A stretch of 64,000 nucleotides of DNA from Humidesulfovibrio mexicanus. GTDB lineage: Bacteria; Desulfobacterota; Desulfovibrionia; Desulfovibrionales; Desulfovibrionaceae. Within the stretch, counting starts at the first letter, position 1. Every line of letters begins with the position of its first letter. Position numbers and translations under genes: made by a program. Location of the stretch: positions 1 to 64,000 of the forward strand of contig NZ_FZOC01000010.1 in NCBI RefSeq assembly GCF_900188225.1, written 5' to 3'. Below the pieces are notes generated by a model. The model was not told the origin of the DNA. It did not search any database and saw nothing but the letters and a program-made list of their open reading frames with translations. Positions 17,461 through 28,970 of this stretch are shown one piece after another.

Positions 17461-19208
17461 ATGGACAGGCAGGTCATTCAGGCCATCAAGCAGCGGATCA
17501 ACATTGCGGAGATGGTCCGGCGCTACGTGTCCCTCCGCCCAGCGGGCGGACGGCTCATGGGCTTGTGCCCCTTTCACCAGGAGAAGACCCCTTCCTTCAG
17601 CGTCAACGAAGCGGAAGGCTTCTTCTACTGCTTCGGCTGCCAGGCCGGTGGCGATGTGCTGGATTTCTACCAGCGCGTCAATGGCTTGGAATTCAAGGAC
17701 GCCCTGGAGCACTTGGCGCAAGAGGCCGGGATCGAGCTCAAGGCTTTTGCGCCCGATCCGGCATATGACGAGCGGCAAAAAATGAAGCGGCTGTGCCACG
17801 AAATGCATGAGGCCGCGCAGGAGTATTATCGCCGGAATCTCGGCTTGGCCGTGGGGGATGTGGCGCGTGGCTACCTGGCCCGGCGCGGAGCGGCGGAAGA
17901 GGCGATTGCCGCCTTCGGCCTGGGCGCCAGCCCGGACGACTGGCAGGGACTGTCGGTTTTTTTGCGGTCGCGCGGCTTTGCGCCACAGGATGCGGTCATG
18001 GCCGGACTTTTGTCCCAGAACGAGCGGGGACGGGTTTACGACCGCTTCAGAGGCAGGCTTATTTTTCCGATACAGAATTTATCGGGTCAGGTTATTGCCT
18101 TTGGCGGCAGAATACTTACAGAGGGTGAACCCAAGTATCTGAACAGCAGCGACACGCCCATCTACAAGAAAGGGGAACATCTCTACGGTCTCTTCCAGGC
18201 CCGCCAGGCCATGACCCGCAGCAAGCGGGCGATACTCACGGAAGGGTACATGGATGTGCTGTCGCTGCACCAGTTCGGCTACACGGATTCCTGCGGAGTT
18301 CTCGGCACCGCGCTCACCATGGATCAGGTGAAGCGTCTGGCCGGGTTTTGTTCGCGCATGGAGCTGATCTTTGACGGGGACGCGGCGGGTCGCAAGGCGG
18401 CTTTGCGCAGCGCGGAGATGATTCTGCAGTACGGGACCAAGTGCGGCGTGGTGCTTATGCCCGATGGCGAGGATGTGGACAGCCTGCTCCAGAAGCTTGG
18501 ACAGCCGGGCCTCGACGCTTGCCTCAAGAATGCCGTGGACGGTCTGGAGTATTGCACTTCCGTGGTGCGTGAAACCCTTTCGCCAAGAGAAATTGTGGCC
18601 TGGGCCAATGGGTTTTTGGCGCATCTGGCCGATAATTCCTTGCGCCCGTTCTACATACCGAGACTGGCGGAAGGCCTGGGCATTGCCGAGGCGGATTTGC
18701 GCCGTTTCGGTGCCGGGCAGGGGCGGCAAGGCGGGGGCGGCGGTTTCGCGCCGAACCGGTCGCGAACCGATGCGATGCCGTCGCCCAAGGCCCCGGCGGT
18801 CGGCCGCGAGGAACGGGACGACCGCTATTTCCTGCGCTTCGCCATCCAGTATCCGGAGTATGTCCCGGAATTGGTGAAGCGCGGGTTCGAGCGCCTGCTC
18901 ACCACGGATTTTGGCCGTGCTCTGTGGGAGAAGCTCGTGGCGGCCCAGGGAACCGATGTTGTGCCGACCCTTGACCTTGAGGAAAAAAGCTTCTGGGCCG
19001 ACACGCGCTCGAGGGAAAAGCCCGAGGGTGAGGCTTTGGCCGAGGAGTGGACGCACGTTTGCCAACGCATTGCGTTTGCGGATGTGCGGAACACGCGAGA
19101 GCAGTTGATGGAAGACATACGCCGGGCCAGCCAGTCCGGTGACCCGGACGAAGTGAAACGACTCATGGCCGCGCTTACGGATCTCAATGCCCCCAGCAGG
19201 GAGGAAGA

Positions 19209-19212
<4 letters not shown>
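17461..19212 (+). CDS. dnaG: DNA primase
   Basis: DnaG lays RNA primers for replication. The 583-residue protein has the zinc finger with Cys36, His39, Cys57 and Cys60, the RNA polymerase core with [13 protein letters not shown] and [19 protein letters not shown] motifs, and a C-terminal helicase-interaction region from about residue 450. The Gly/Arg-rich linker at about 419-440 separates the domains. Its stop overlaps rpoD by ATGA. The arrangement is the classic rpsU-dnaG-rpoD macromolecular synthesis operon, with yqeY and mutS2 inserted. Confidence 0.97.
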
Positions 19213-20969
<1,757 letters not shown>

Positions 20970-20983
20970 GCCGCCATATTCCG

Positions 20984-21021
20984 GGCGGGGAGGGCGGACA
21001 CAACGCTTTCCCCGCCTTTTT
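20984..21021 (+). terminator. Terminator of the rpsU-rpoD operon
   Basis: GGCGGGGA (20984-20991) pairs with TCCCCGCC (21009-21016), followed by TTTTTC. It ends just before the ribosome binding site of cbiB. Confidence 0.85.
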
Positions 21022-21037
21022 CGTTTCAGGAGGCGTG

Positions 21038-22012
21038 GTGTCGAACCTTCTGGCCTTGACATTCTTCAGCCTGCCCACGCTGGCTTTTGCCCTCGACTTG
21101 CTGCTTGGCGATCCGCACAGGCTGCCACACCCCGTGCGGGGCTTGGGATGGGGGCTGGACCGCCTGGAGCCCCTCGCGCGACGGTGCGGACTGCCTCTGC
21201 GGTTCGCCGGAGCCTTGTGCGTCGGGCTCATGGCCGGGGGGGCATATGCCGCTGTGGACTTCCTGTGCGACATCCACTTCTTCGGCGTTCTTCTCCTGGC
21301 GTATTTCTCATATGCCGGGCTTGCTCTTGGCGAGCTTGTGGACAGCGGGCGTGAGGCGCTTGAGCTTGTGGAGGATGACGGGCGGCTCGACGATGCGCGG
21401 CTGGCGGTAGGGATGCTGGTGAGCCGGGACACAACGACCATGCAGGCCCCGGAACTGCGCAAGACCCTGGCCGAAACCGTTTCTGAAAACTTTTGCGACG
21501 CCTTCGTTGCGCCCCTGTTCTACCTTGTGCTGGGCGGACCTGCCCTCATGTGGGCGTACAAGGCGGTCAGCACCATGGATTCCATGTGGGGCTACCGCAC
21601 GGAGCGTTTCAACCAACTGGGCTGGGCGGCGGCCCGAGCTGACGATGTTCTGGCGTACCTGCCTGCGCGAGTATCGGCTGTGCTTCTTGTGGGGAGTGGG
21701 GCAATTTTGCGTCTGCCCTGGCGCGAGGCCATGGCCCATGTTCGGGCGGAAGCCGCGCGCATGGAGAGCCCCAACGCTGGCTGGCCCATGGCGACATGCG
21801 CCTGGCTCCTCGGGGGTGGCATGGGGGGGGCGACGCGGTACTTCGGAGAGATCAAAAACAAGCCGATCCTGGGCCCGCAAGGTGCTCCATGGACTCTAGA
21901 AAAACTCAAACAATTATTTAGACTCGTTCTCTTGTCTGGGTTTGCTGGCGTCGTGTTGTTGCAGCTGTGCAAGGTCGTTGTCGTGCGGCATCTGCCATGG
22001 CTTTGGCTGTAG
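21038..22012 (+). CDS. cbiB: Adenosylcobinamide-phosphate synthase
   Basis: CbiB (CobD) joins adenosylcobyric acid to (R)-1-amino-2-propanol phosphate late in B12 synthesis, at the inner membrane. The product is about 324 residues with several membrane segments. The LDLLLGDPHRLPHPVRGLG opening and VSENFCDAFVAPLFYLVLGGP and ERFNQLGW stretches are family hallmarks. Two GTG codons follow AGGAGG; the second gives better spacing and is used. No cobalamin riboswitch is visible upstream: the rpoD terminator lies immediately before it. It stands alone, with no other cobalamin gene nearby. Confidence 0.93.
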   Translation: MSNLLALTFFSLPTLAFALDLLLGDPHRLPHPVRGLGWGLDRLEPLARRCGLPLRFAGALCVGLMAGGAYAAVDFLCDIHFFGVLLLAYFSYAGLALGELVDSGREALELVEDDGRLDDARLAVGMLVSRDTTTMQAPELRKTLAETVSENFCDAFVAPLFYLVLGGPALMWAYKAVSTMDSMWGYRTERFNQLGWAAARADDVLAYLPARVSAVLLVGSGAILRLPWREAMAHVRAEAARMESPNAGWPMATCAWLLGGGMGGATRYFGEIKNKPILGPQGAPWTLEKLKQLFRLVLLSGFAGVVLLQLCKVVVVRHLPWLWL

Positions 22013-22096
22013 CACCGGTCGCGCATCAAAAGAGCAGAGCTGTTTCACAAGAGTTTCACATGTACAGGCGGGCCGCAGCGGCAGCAGCAGGGCACA

Positions 22097-22139
22097 AAAA
22101 AAGGCCGACTGGGCTCAGCGTCCAGTCGGCCTTTTGTCG
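22097..22139. terminator. Bidirectional terminator between cbiB and proC
   Basis: AAGGCCGACTGG (22101-22112) pairs with CCAGTCGGCCTT (22122-22133). T-rich runs lie on both outer sides, so it can serve cbiB on the plus strand and proC on the minus strand. Confidence 0.88.
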
Positions 22140-22150
22140 TTTTAGGAGCG

Positions 22151-22945
22151 TTAGCCCAGTTCGACGTTGCGGTCGTAAGCCTCGCGCACGGCGTCCACGA
22201 TGACGCCGCGCATGGCCATGCGGTCGAAGTGCATGGTGGCGCGGATGGTGGACCCGGCCGGGCTGGTGACCATCTCGCGCAGTTCGGCCAAGTGCATCCC
22301 GCCTTCTTCGGCCAGCTTGGCCGATCCGCTGAAGAGCGCCTTGACGATGTCCGTGGCCTGTGCGCGGGGCAGGCCCAGGTTTACCCCGGCCTCCACAATG
22401 GCGTCCATGACATAGAACACGTACGCCGGCCCGCAACCCGCCACGCTGGTGAAGGCGTCGAAGAGTTTCTCGGGCAGTTCGTGCACCTGGCCCAAAGGTT
22501 TGTGCATGGCCCGGATGAAATCTCGGCGCTCTGCATCGAGGCTTGCGTCATCAAAGCACAGGGCGAATACCCCTGCGCCCACCAGGGCCGGGGTGTTGGG
22601 CATGATGCGCACCACAGGACAGCGTCCCCCGCAAAGCTCCTGCAGGCGAGCCATGGTGATCCCGGCCGCGATGGACAGCAGGCAGTGCCCGGGGGAGAGC
22701 TCCGGAGCGATGTCTTCAAGCGCGGCCGGGAGGTGTTGCGGCTTTACGGCCAGCAGCACGTAACGGCAGTGCTTCACCAGGGTTTTGGGCGAGGGTTCGG
22801 CCGTAAGCCCGACCTCGCGGCCCAGCTTTTCAAGCTTGGCCGAGTCCAGGTCGTAGCCATGCACCTGTATGCCCTGTGCGGCCAACCCTTTGATGATGGC
22901 CGTGCCCATGTTCCCGACGCCGATGAAGCCGACGCGATTGTTCAT
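22151..22945 (-). CDS. proC: Pyrroline-5-carboxylate reductase
   Basis: ProC catalyses the last step of proline synthesis with NAD(P)H. The 264-residue product has the N-terminal dinucleotide-binding IGVGNMGTAI, the CRYVLLAVKPQ strand, VVRIMPNTPALVGAG, and the C-terminal dimer domain with SVAGCGPAYVF and EMVTSPAGST. The start is 5 bases after the ndk stop, so the two genes form a unit that ends at the bidirectional terminator. Confidence 0.96.
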   Translation of the reverse strand: MNNRVGFIGVGNMGTAIIKGLAAQGIQVHGYDLDSAKLEKLGREVGLTAEPSPKTLVKHCRYVLLAVKPQHLPAALEDIAPELSPGHCLLSIAAGITMARLQELCGGRCPVVRIMPNTPALVGAGVFALCFDDASLDAERRDFIRAMHKPLGQVHELPEKLFDAFTSVAGCGPAYVFYVMDAIVEAGVNLGLPRAQATDIVKALFSGSAKLAEEGGMHLAELREMVTSPAGSTIRATMHFDRMAMRGVIVDAVREAYDRNVELG

Positions 22946-22950
22946 TGCCC

Positions 22951-23376
22951 TTATTCCCCCACGATCTCCAGGGAGCTGAAAAAGTAGGACATTTCGACCT
23001 TGGCGGTGTCCGGTCCGTCTGAGCCGTGGCAGGCGTTGGCCTCGATGCTCTTGCCGAACTTCTTGCGGATGGTGCCTTCGGCGGCCTTGGCGGGGTCGGT
23101 GGCGCCCATGAGTTCGCGGTAGCGGATAATGGCGTTATCGCCTTCAAGGCAGGACACCACCACCGGTCCGGAAATCATGTATTCCACGAGATCCTTGAAA
23201 AAGGGGCGCTCCTTGTGCACGGCGTAGAAGCCCTCGGCCTGGGGGCGGGTGAGCCGGATCATCTTCATGGCCTTAACGGTGAGGCCCGCATCGAGGATCA
23301 TCTGGATGATGGCGCCGGTCTGTTTTGCGGCGACGGCATCGGGTTTGATGATGGAGAAGGTGCGCTCGGTCGTCAT
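22951..23376 (-). CDS. ndk: Nucleoside diphosphate kinase
   Basis: Ndk equalises nucleoside triphosphate pools by a ping-pong phosphohistidine mechanism. The 141-residue product has the N-terminal [12 protein letters not shown] and the active-site His117 in NACHGSD. The start is MTTERTF with GGAGGACACC upstream; the longer frame lacks support. A TTGACT element about 85 bases upstream may belong to its promoter, but the -10 is weak. proC follows five bases after the stop. Confidence 0.97.
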   Translation of the reverse strand: MTTERTFSIIKPDAVAAKQTGAIIQMILDAGLTVKAMKMIRLTRPQAEGFYAVHKERPFFKDLVEYMISGPVVVSCLEGDNAIIRYRELMGATDPAKAAEGTIRKKFGKSIEANACHGSDGPDTAKVEMSYFFSSLEIVGE

Positions 23377-23518
23377 GTGGTGTCCTCCGGTGAATGGTGT
23401 ATGCGGCGCATGGGCCGCTTGTGTTCGCGTGCAGGGAAATGCACCGCAAACGCGGCGCAAGTCAAGGGCTTTGGCGGTCCGGAAGGGGGCTGCGGATGGG
23501 CGAAGACAAAAGCGAAAG

Positions 23519-24496
23519 CTAGAAGTGCAACTGCTCGTCCTTGATGATCTTGAAGCTCTTGTTGCCTTTTACGCGACCAGGCACGCCATGGAATTTCCGC
23601 ACGCCTTCGATCTCGACCTCCAGCAGATCCTCCGCATCGGTGTCCAACAGCATGATGTCGCCGACCTCGAGATTCAGAAGTTGCCGTCCTGTGATGCGTG
23701 ATTTGCCGAGGCGCACAAGAAATTCCACCGGGGTTTCGAGCAGCCGCTCCTTGAAGCGGCTGATCCACACATGGTCCACCTCAAGGCGTTCTGACTGGAA
23801 GGAGGCGTGCAGTTTGGAGCGGATGGGCTCCATCGTGGCATACGGCAGGCAGCAGATGAGCGAGCCGATGGCGTTTTCCAACTCCACTTCGAAGGTGATG
23901 ACGATGACCACATCGCTTGGCGGAACGATGGCGGCGAACTGCGGATTGACCTCGGAGCGCACCACCTCGATGTGCACCTCATGCACGGGCTTCCAGGATT
24001 CCTCCATGTTGGAGAGCGCCACCTTGACGACCTTGTCCACGATGGCTTGCTCAATGGGCGTGAAATCGCGCCCTTCCACCTTCGGTTGACTGCCCGCGCC
24101 GCCGAAAAAGTTTTCCACCAGGGCGAAGACCAGGCGCGAGTCCACAACCAGCAGGGCATTGCCCCGCAGGGGCTCCATCTTGAAGATGGAGATGCTGGTC
24201 GGAACGGGGAGCGAGCGCATGAAATCCCCGAATTTGCTCATGTCGATGGAGATGGGATTGATATCCACGCGTTTGCGCATGGTGTTGGCCAGAGCGTTTG
24301 TGCACAGACGAGCGAAACGGTCGTTTACGATTTCCAGGACCGGCATTCGGCCGCGGATGATGCGGTCCTGGTTGGTGAGGTCGAAGGGAACGATGCCGGA
24401 GTCATCTTCTGGAATGTCGGGCGTTGTTTCAACTTCTCCGCCGGAAAGACCGCGCAGAAGGGCATCTACTTCATCTTGTTCTAGAATTTTGCTCAT
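23519..24496 (-). CDS. fliM: Flagellar motor switch protein FliM
   Basis: FliM is part of the C-ring that sets rotation direction. The 325-residue product begins with the CheY-binding peptide [11 protein letters not shown], followed by the CheC-like middle domain ([17 protein letters not shown]) and the C-terminal FliN-like domain (about 250-310). It stands alone here, without fliN or other flagellar genes beside it. The 145-base gap upstream holds no promoter I would assert. Confidence 0.97.
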   Translation of the reverse strand: MSKILEQDEVDALLRGLSGGEVETTPDIPEDDSGIVPFDLTNQDRIIRGRMPVLEIVNDRFARLCTNALANTMRKRVDINPISIDMSKFGDFMRSLPVPTSISIFKMEPLRGNALLVVDSRLVFALVENFFGGAGSQPKVEGRDFTPIEQAIVDKVVKVALSNMEESWKPVHEVHIEVVRSEVNPQFAAIVPPSDVVIVITFEVELENAIGSLICCLPYATMEPIRSKLHASFQSERLEVDHVWISRFKERLLETPVEFLVRLGKSRITGRQLLNLEVGDIMLLDTDAEDLLEVEIEGVRKFHGVPGRVKGNKSFKIIKDEQLHF

Positions 24497-24641
24497 GTCC
24501 GCCGTTCCTTGTACGCCCGTGGTCCCAGTGGAAGGAAAAAGCCGTTCTGCCGGAAAATGCTAGCAAAAATCGGGCCTAGAGAGATGGCTCGCCAGTTGAA
24601 TCAAAAGGATAGCCTGAAGACCGCGGAATTGGCAAGGCGCA

Positions 24642-25826
24642 TCATTGCGGCGGCAACGAAGATACGGTGACCACATGAACGGATGGGCTCTTTTTCTTGA
24701 GCCAGGCGCGGATGGCGGCAACGGTCTGCTTGTGCGGATGCCCGATGGCGATGGCGTGTCCGTGCTTCAGGGCCGCAGCTTCGGCCACGCGCAACTGGGC
24801 CACAATGGCGGGCACGGCGAGATCATTGTCCAGAAACACATCGCGCTGGTGCACTTGCAGCCCGATGCGGCGGGCCTCGGCGACCCCGACGCTCTTTGCC
24901 GTGGTGCGGCTGTCCAGAAAGAAAAGCCCTTGCCCCTTTATGGCGGACAACGCCGCGCGCATCCCGTAGGTCGACTCCGTAAAGGCCGAGCCCATGTGGT
25001 TGTTGACGGCGACGGCTCCAGGCACCCGTGACGCGGCGCGGCGCACAACCTCCTGAATCCTTTCGGCGGTCATGCCGTCAAGCAGCGCATGCGGGCCGGG
25101 CGCAACCTTGGGGTAGCCTTTGGGCTGCATGGGGAGGTGGATGAAAATTTCTTTCCCCGCGGATTGCGCAATGTTGAGCACCTGCACCCTGTGGCCGCTG
25201 TCGGGCCAGATGGAAAAGGCAATGGGAACGCCAAGCGCGGCCAGATCGCGCGCCACGGCCACATCTTCGCCCATGTCGTCGATGACGATTGCCAGCCGCC
25301 CCTTGGCCGGGTGCTTCTCGGCTGGCTCCGGGGTGAGCGGAGTGAGACGCAGCAGCAGGCAGGGCACGCCATCCACGCGCACTTCCCATTCGTCGTGGGC
25401 GTTCACATGCAGCGTCACACCGTGAATTTGGGACAGCTTCTTGTCGAGCCCCTGGCGCAGGGAGTGGGAGTCCGCAGGCGGCAGGCGCAGGGCGACAAAC
25501 GCATAGGGTTCGCCATTGCGCAAGCGTTCTTCGGTCGTCACGACTTTGGGTTCTTGAGCTCCCGGCGCGACTTGGCCCAGCACATGACGAACGGCTTCGG
25601 AGGCGAGGGCGGCTCGCGAGGACAAACTGTCCGCCTGTGGAGATTCGGTTGCGTTCTGCATGGATGGGGGAGGTGGGGCGACGCTCCGGGACATCAACAA
25701 GCCAACAGCGAGTGCGGCCGCCACGGCCAGGACGATCCACAGGACAAGCCGCTTGCGAGCGGGCGAAAGGCCAGGACCAGGCCGACGTTTCCCGGCCTGG
25801 TCCTTGTTGTTGCTGTGCTGTGTCAT
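24642..25826 (-). CDS. Divergent polysaccharide deacetylase family protein
   Basis: The product is 394 residues. A cytoplasmic basic N-terminus leads to one membrane anchor (about residues 26-46), then a proline-rich linker and a periplasmic domain of the divergent polysaccharide deacetylase (YibQ) family. Motifs are LAIVIDDMGED, FSIWPDS, FIHLPMQP, NNHMGS, LDSRT and AIGHPH, and they keep the acid and histidine positions of a deacetylase-like barrel. The substrate is unknown. It follows ctpA by 7 bases and belongs to a cluster with ctpA and an EnvC-like gene. In other proteobacteria the same trio recurs, which suggests a peptidoglycan-remodelling role. Confidence 0.85.
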   Translation of the reverse strand: MTQHSNNKDQAGKRRPGPGLSPARKRLVLWIVLAVAAALAVGLLMSRSVAPPPPSMQNATESPQADSLSSRAALASEAVRHVLGQVAPGAQEPKVVTTEERLRNGEPYAFVALRLPPADSHSLRQGLDKKLSQIHGVTLHVNAHDEWEVRVDGVPCLLLRLTPLTPEPAEKHPAKGRLAIVIDDMGEDVAVARDLAALGVPIAFSIWPDSGHRVQVLNIAQSAGKEIFIHLPMQPKGYPKVAPGPHALLDGMTAERIQEVVRRAASRVPGAVAVNNHMGSAFTESTYGMRAALSAIKGQGLFFLDSRTTAKSVGVAEARRIGLQVHQRDVFLDNDLAVPAIVAQLRVAEAAALKHGHAIAIGHPHKQTVAAIRAWLKKKSPSVHVVTVSSLPPQ

Positions 25827-25833
25827 TGGCTTG

Positions 25834-27141
25834 CTAGCGAATGTCCCGAATCTTGGGGAGGGTCTTGACCATTTCAAGCCCCAGTCGCAGTTGGTTGTCC
25901 TTCTCGATCAGCGCACGCGCGGCATCGCTCTCCTGGCCAGGTTTGGCCGGGGTCTTCTTGCCTTTCTTGGCGCTGCCGTTTTCCAGGTGACGGGAGAAGT
26001 CCTTTTCGCGGAACGTGAAGCGGTCTTTGAGGTTCTTGTCCTCGTCAGAGGGAGGTGCGGTGAAGGGAATTTCCAGGTCCGGCACGATGCCCTCGGCCTG
26101 AATGGAACGGCCGTTGGGCGTGTAGTACAGGGCGGTGGTGAGCTTGATTCCCGATCCGTCCGGCAGAGAGACTACGGTTTGCACCGAGCCCTTGCCAAAG
26201 GTCTTTTCGCCAATGAGCAGGGAACGCTTGCGGTCCTGCAGGGCCCCGGCCACGATTTCCGCTGCGGAGGCGCTCCCCGCGTTGATGAGGGTGACCACCG
26301 GCGTTTGCACGAGGTCGTCGGAGGACTTGCGACCGGTAAAGTCGCGGCGCGACTGGGGATCTTTTCCCTGGATATAGACGATGAGCCCATCCTCAAGGAA
26401 GGTGTCGGCAACGGTCACGGCCTGTTCAAGCAGACCGCCAGGATTGTTGCGCAGATCAAGCACGATGCCCTGAATGGGGGTCTTCTTGGCGTACTCGGCC
26501 AGCTTCTCGCGCAATTCCTTGGTGGTGTGCTCGTTGAAGCGGGTAATGCGGCAGAGCACGTAGCCCTTGTCCAATTCCTGCGTCTTGACGCTGATGATGG
26601 GGATGGTGCCGCGGGCGATGGTCACGTCTTCCGGCTGCTGCGCGCCCTTGTGCAGAATGGTCAGGGTGACGGTCGTGCCCTGCGGGCCACGGATTTTTTT
26701 CACGGCCTCGGTCATGCCGAGTTCCATGGTGGGGTCGCCGTCAATTTCGAGGATGATGTCCCCGCTTTTGAGGCCGGCCTTGTGGGCGGGGGTGTCCTCA
26801 ATGGGGGACACCACCACCAATCGACCGTTCTCGGAGCTGATCTCTATGCCGATGCCGTGGAAGGCGCCGCTGGACGAGACCTGCAGTTCCTTGAAGTCTT
26901 CGGGGGAGAGGAAGGCCGAGTGGGGGTCGAGCTGCTCAAGCATTCCTTTGATGGAATTTTGAATGAGTTCGGCCTTGGTGACCGGCTTCACATAGTGCGT
27001 TTCCACCATGTCGACCACTTGGCTGAACCTGCGCAGGGCCTCGAACTGGTCGTCCTTGGCCGGTGCAGCCCCAAGGGGCGCCGGGGCCACGGTCAGGGTC
27101 AAAAGCATGATGAAACAGACAAACCAGATGCCGACGCGCAT
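25834..27141 (-). CDS. ctpA: S41 carboxyl-terminal processing protease
   Basis: This is a 435-residue periplasmic protease. The signal peptide covers about residues 1-25, a PDZ domain about 95-165 (FHGIGIEISSENGRLVV), and the S41 catalytic core follows. The catalytic Ser292 lies in AGSASAAEIV and Lys317 in GEKTFGKGSVQ, 25 residues apart as in Tsp. CtpA-type enzymes trim or degrade periplasmic proteins, including peptidoglycan hydrolases. It lies between an EnvC-like factor and the divergent deacetylase. In other bacteria, cotranscribed EnvC/NlpD-like proteins work with such proteases, so a shared role in cell-wall turnover is plausible. Confidence 0.95.
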   Translation of the reverse strand: MRVGIWFVCFIMLLTLTVAPAPLGAAPAKDDQFEALRRFSQVVDMVETHYVKPVTKAELIQNSIKGMLEQLDPHSAFLSPEDFKELQVSSSGAFHGIGIEISSENGRLVVVSPIEDTPAHKAGLKSGDIILEIDGDPTMELGMTEAVKKIRGPQGTTVTLTILHKGAQQPEDVTIARGTIPIISVKTQELDKGYVLCRITRFNEHTTKELREKLAEYAKKTPIQGIVLDLRNNPGGLLEQAVTVADTFLEDGLIVYIQGKDPQSRRDFTGRKSSDDLVQTPVVTLINAGSASAAEIVAGALQDRKRSLLIGEKTFGKGSVQTVVSLPDGSGIKLTTALYYTPNGRSIQAEGIVPDLEIPFTAPPSDEDKNLKDRFTFREKDFSRHLENGSAKKGKKTPAKPGQESDAARALIEKDNQLRLGLEMVKTLPKIRDIR

Positions 27142-27183
27142 AGAAATCCTCCAGGGATCGGACCAGGAACGGAACAGCGCCGC

Positions 27184-28299
27184 CTAATGGGCGGGCATGA
27201 GCCACAGCTGCGGATTAATGGGTTTCTGGTGAAAACGCAATTCGAAATAGAGTCCGTTGCCGTGCGCTTCCGGGTAGTACCCTGCGCGGCCTATGGGTTC
27301 GTCCTTCTCCACGTCCTGTCCCGGCTCCACGCTGGTCTCAGACAGATAGGCGTACAACGTGTAGTAGTCGCCACCATGGTAGAGGATGACGACCTTGCCC
27401 AGGCCGCGCAGCACGTCGTTATGGACCACCTTGCCCCAAAACACGCTGCGAACGGTGGCCGCTTCGCCGGTGGCGATGCCGATGCCCCTGCGGGCGGGCT
27501 TGCCTTCTGGCGCGAAGGCCGTCACGACACGGCCTCCAACAGGCCAGGGCAGGGCGGCCTTGAAGGCCTCGAACTTGCGGCCGCGCAGGCTTACCAGCTG
27601 GTAGTTGAGCTGTTGAATGGTCTTGAGGATGCCTTGCAGTTCGCCCTCTAGATCGCGACGCTGGGAGTTCACCTGGTTCATGCGCGCATTGAGCGCAAGC
27701 CGGTCCTTGAGCAGGGCGTCCTTTTCCGCGTTGACGGCGGCCAACTGCCTGTCGACACGCTGTTCGAGTTCACGCTGGCGTTCCAGCACGCCGGAGAGCT
27801 CCTGCTCCTGACGCCGCACATCCTCAAGCATCGCGCGTGCGCGGGCATAGGCCGCGCCGTTCCACTGAAAACGGCGGTCCGCAGAATCCCATCCGTCCGC
27901 CAGCCGTGCCCCCTCCTGCATCCCCTGGGCCTGCACGGGCCACAGCAGTTCCAGCAGACGCCGAAGCTCACGCACGGATTTTTCGCGGCGCACGCGCAAC
28001 TCTTCGTACTGCCCGGCGTGGCGAGCCTCTTCCGCGCGGATGAGGGCAAGCTCCTCCTCCTGCTTGGCGATGCGCGCCTGAGTCGCCTTCATGCGGGTCT
28101 CAACCTCTCCCAGCTTGCCCGCCAGGGATTTTTCCCGTGCGGCAAGCCTGCGCACCTCGCCCTTGCGTTCCTCGGCCTTCAGGCGTTCGTTCCGCAAGGT
28201 TTTTTCCAGCTGCGCACCCTGTGCCCAGGCCGCGGGCAGCGGCACGGACAGGGCAAAGGCGGCGGCAAGCCAGAGTACGGTCAGGAGGCGCAGAATCAT
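27184..28299 (-). CDS. EnvC-like coiled-coil protein with degenerate LytM domain
   Basis: The 371-residue product has a signal peptide (residues 1 to about 26), a long coiled coil (about 30-250) and a C-terminal LytM/M23 domain. The zinc ligands of active M23 enzymes are lost: HxGID is RRGIGI, the YxHL position reads YAYL, and the HLHFE position reads GLYFE. This is the pattern of EnvC, which activates amidases rather than cutting itself. The start overlaps the endonuclease III-like gene by ATGA. An amidase-activating role at the septum is inferred from architecture. Confidence 0.88.
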   Translation of the reverse strand: MILRLLTVLWLAAAFALSVPLPAAWAQGAQLEKTLRNERLKAEERKGEVRRLAAREKSLAGKLGEVETRMKATQARIAKQEEELALIRAEEARHAGQYEELRVRREKSVRELRRLLELLWPVQAQGMQEGARLADGWDSADRRFQWNGAAYARARAMLEDVRRQEQELSGVLERQRELEQRVDRQLAAVNAEKDALLKDRLALNARMNQVNSQRRDLEGELQGILKTIQQLNYQLVSLRGRKFEAFKAALPWPVGGRVVTAFAPEGKPARRGIGIATGEAATVRSVFWGKVVHNDVLRGLGKVVILYHGGDYYTLYAYLSETSVEPGQDVEKDEPIGRAGYYPEAHGNGLYFELRFHQKPINPQLWLMPAH

Positions 28300-28970
28300 A
28301 TGGCCATCCGATCCGTATCGGGCAGCAGGGACCGCCCTGGGCACTGTGCGCAAAGGGGGCGCGACTTGTGGCACCACTCTTTGGCGGCGCGCACGATCAG
28401 TGCATGAAATTCATTGTAATCTTGAACAGATGCTGGGAGGGAGGATTGGATGATTTCCTGGACCTCGTGGTAGTCGGTCTGCTCCGGGATGAGTTGGTGG
28501 CGCGAGAACATGCGCATGGTGTAGGCGTCCACCACGAACGTCTGTTTGCCAAGGGCGTAGCACAGGATGGAGTCCGCGGTTTCCGGGCCGATGCCCCGCA
28601 CGGCCAGCAGTTTGGGGCGCAACTCCTCCAGGGATTTTCGGGACAGAGCCTCGATGTCGAGGCCAGATTCTTCCTCAAGAAAATCCAGAAAATCTGTCAA
28701 CCGTTTGGTTTTGATGCGGAAGTACCCTGCTGGGCGGATAAGCTCCTCCAGGCGTGCGGAGGGGAGGGCGCGCAGCCCGCGTTCCGTCATTGCCTGGGCT
28801 TGTTTGAGGTTGGCGATGGCCCGCTCAACGTTTTTCCAGTTTGTGTTCTGGGTAAGAATGGCGCCCACCGCCACCTCGAAGGGGGTGTCGCCGGGCCACC
28901 AGCGGCTGGGGCCCAAGGCCTCGGCAAAGGCCCGGTACATGCCCCGGATGCGTTCCCCCGAGCGTGACAT
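28296..28970 (-). CDS. Endonuclease III-related HhH-GPD protein (COG2231-like)
   Basis: The product is 224 residues with the HhH-GPD DNA glycosylase fold. The helix-hairpin-helix is VRGIGPETADSIL (about 125-136) and the catalytic aspartate is Asp148 in VVDAYT. The lysine of EndoIII (in GxGxKTA) is Glu130 here, so it should be a monofunctional glycosylase rather than a lyase. The Fe-S loop keeps Cys200-x6-Cys207-x2-Cys210, but the fourth position is Leu216, so the 4Fe-4S cluster may be absent or altered. Its ATG overlaps the prmA stop (TGATG), and its stop overlaps the EnvC-like gene. Confidence 0.85.
   Translation of the reverse strand: MSRSGERIRGMYRAFAEALGPSRWWPGDTPFEVAVGAILTQNTNWKNVERAIANLKQAQAMTERGLRALPSARLEELIRPAGYFRIKTKRLTDFLDFLEEESGLDIEALSRKSLEELRPKLLAVRGIGPETADSILCYALGKQTFVVDAYTMRMFSRHQLIPEQTDYHEVQEIIQSSLPASVQDYNEFHALIVRAAKEWCHKSRPLCAQCPGRSLLPDTDRMAI

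Noticed and set aside
21001-21040. Cobalamin riboswitch before cbiB
   Set aside because: Only about 70 bases separate rpoD from cbiB, and these hold the rpoD terminator; no B12-box-like sequence is present.
25660-27651. 663-codon plus-strand frame opposite ctpA and the envelope cluster
   Set aside because: Shadow of genes with known motifs on the minus strand; no domain in the translated product.
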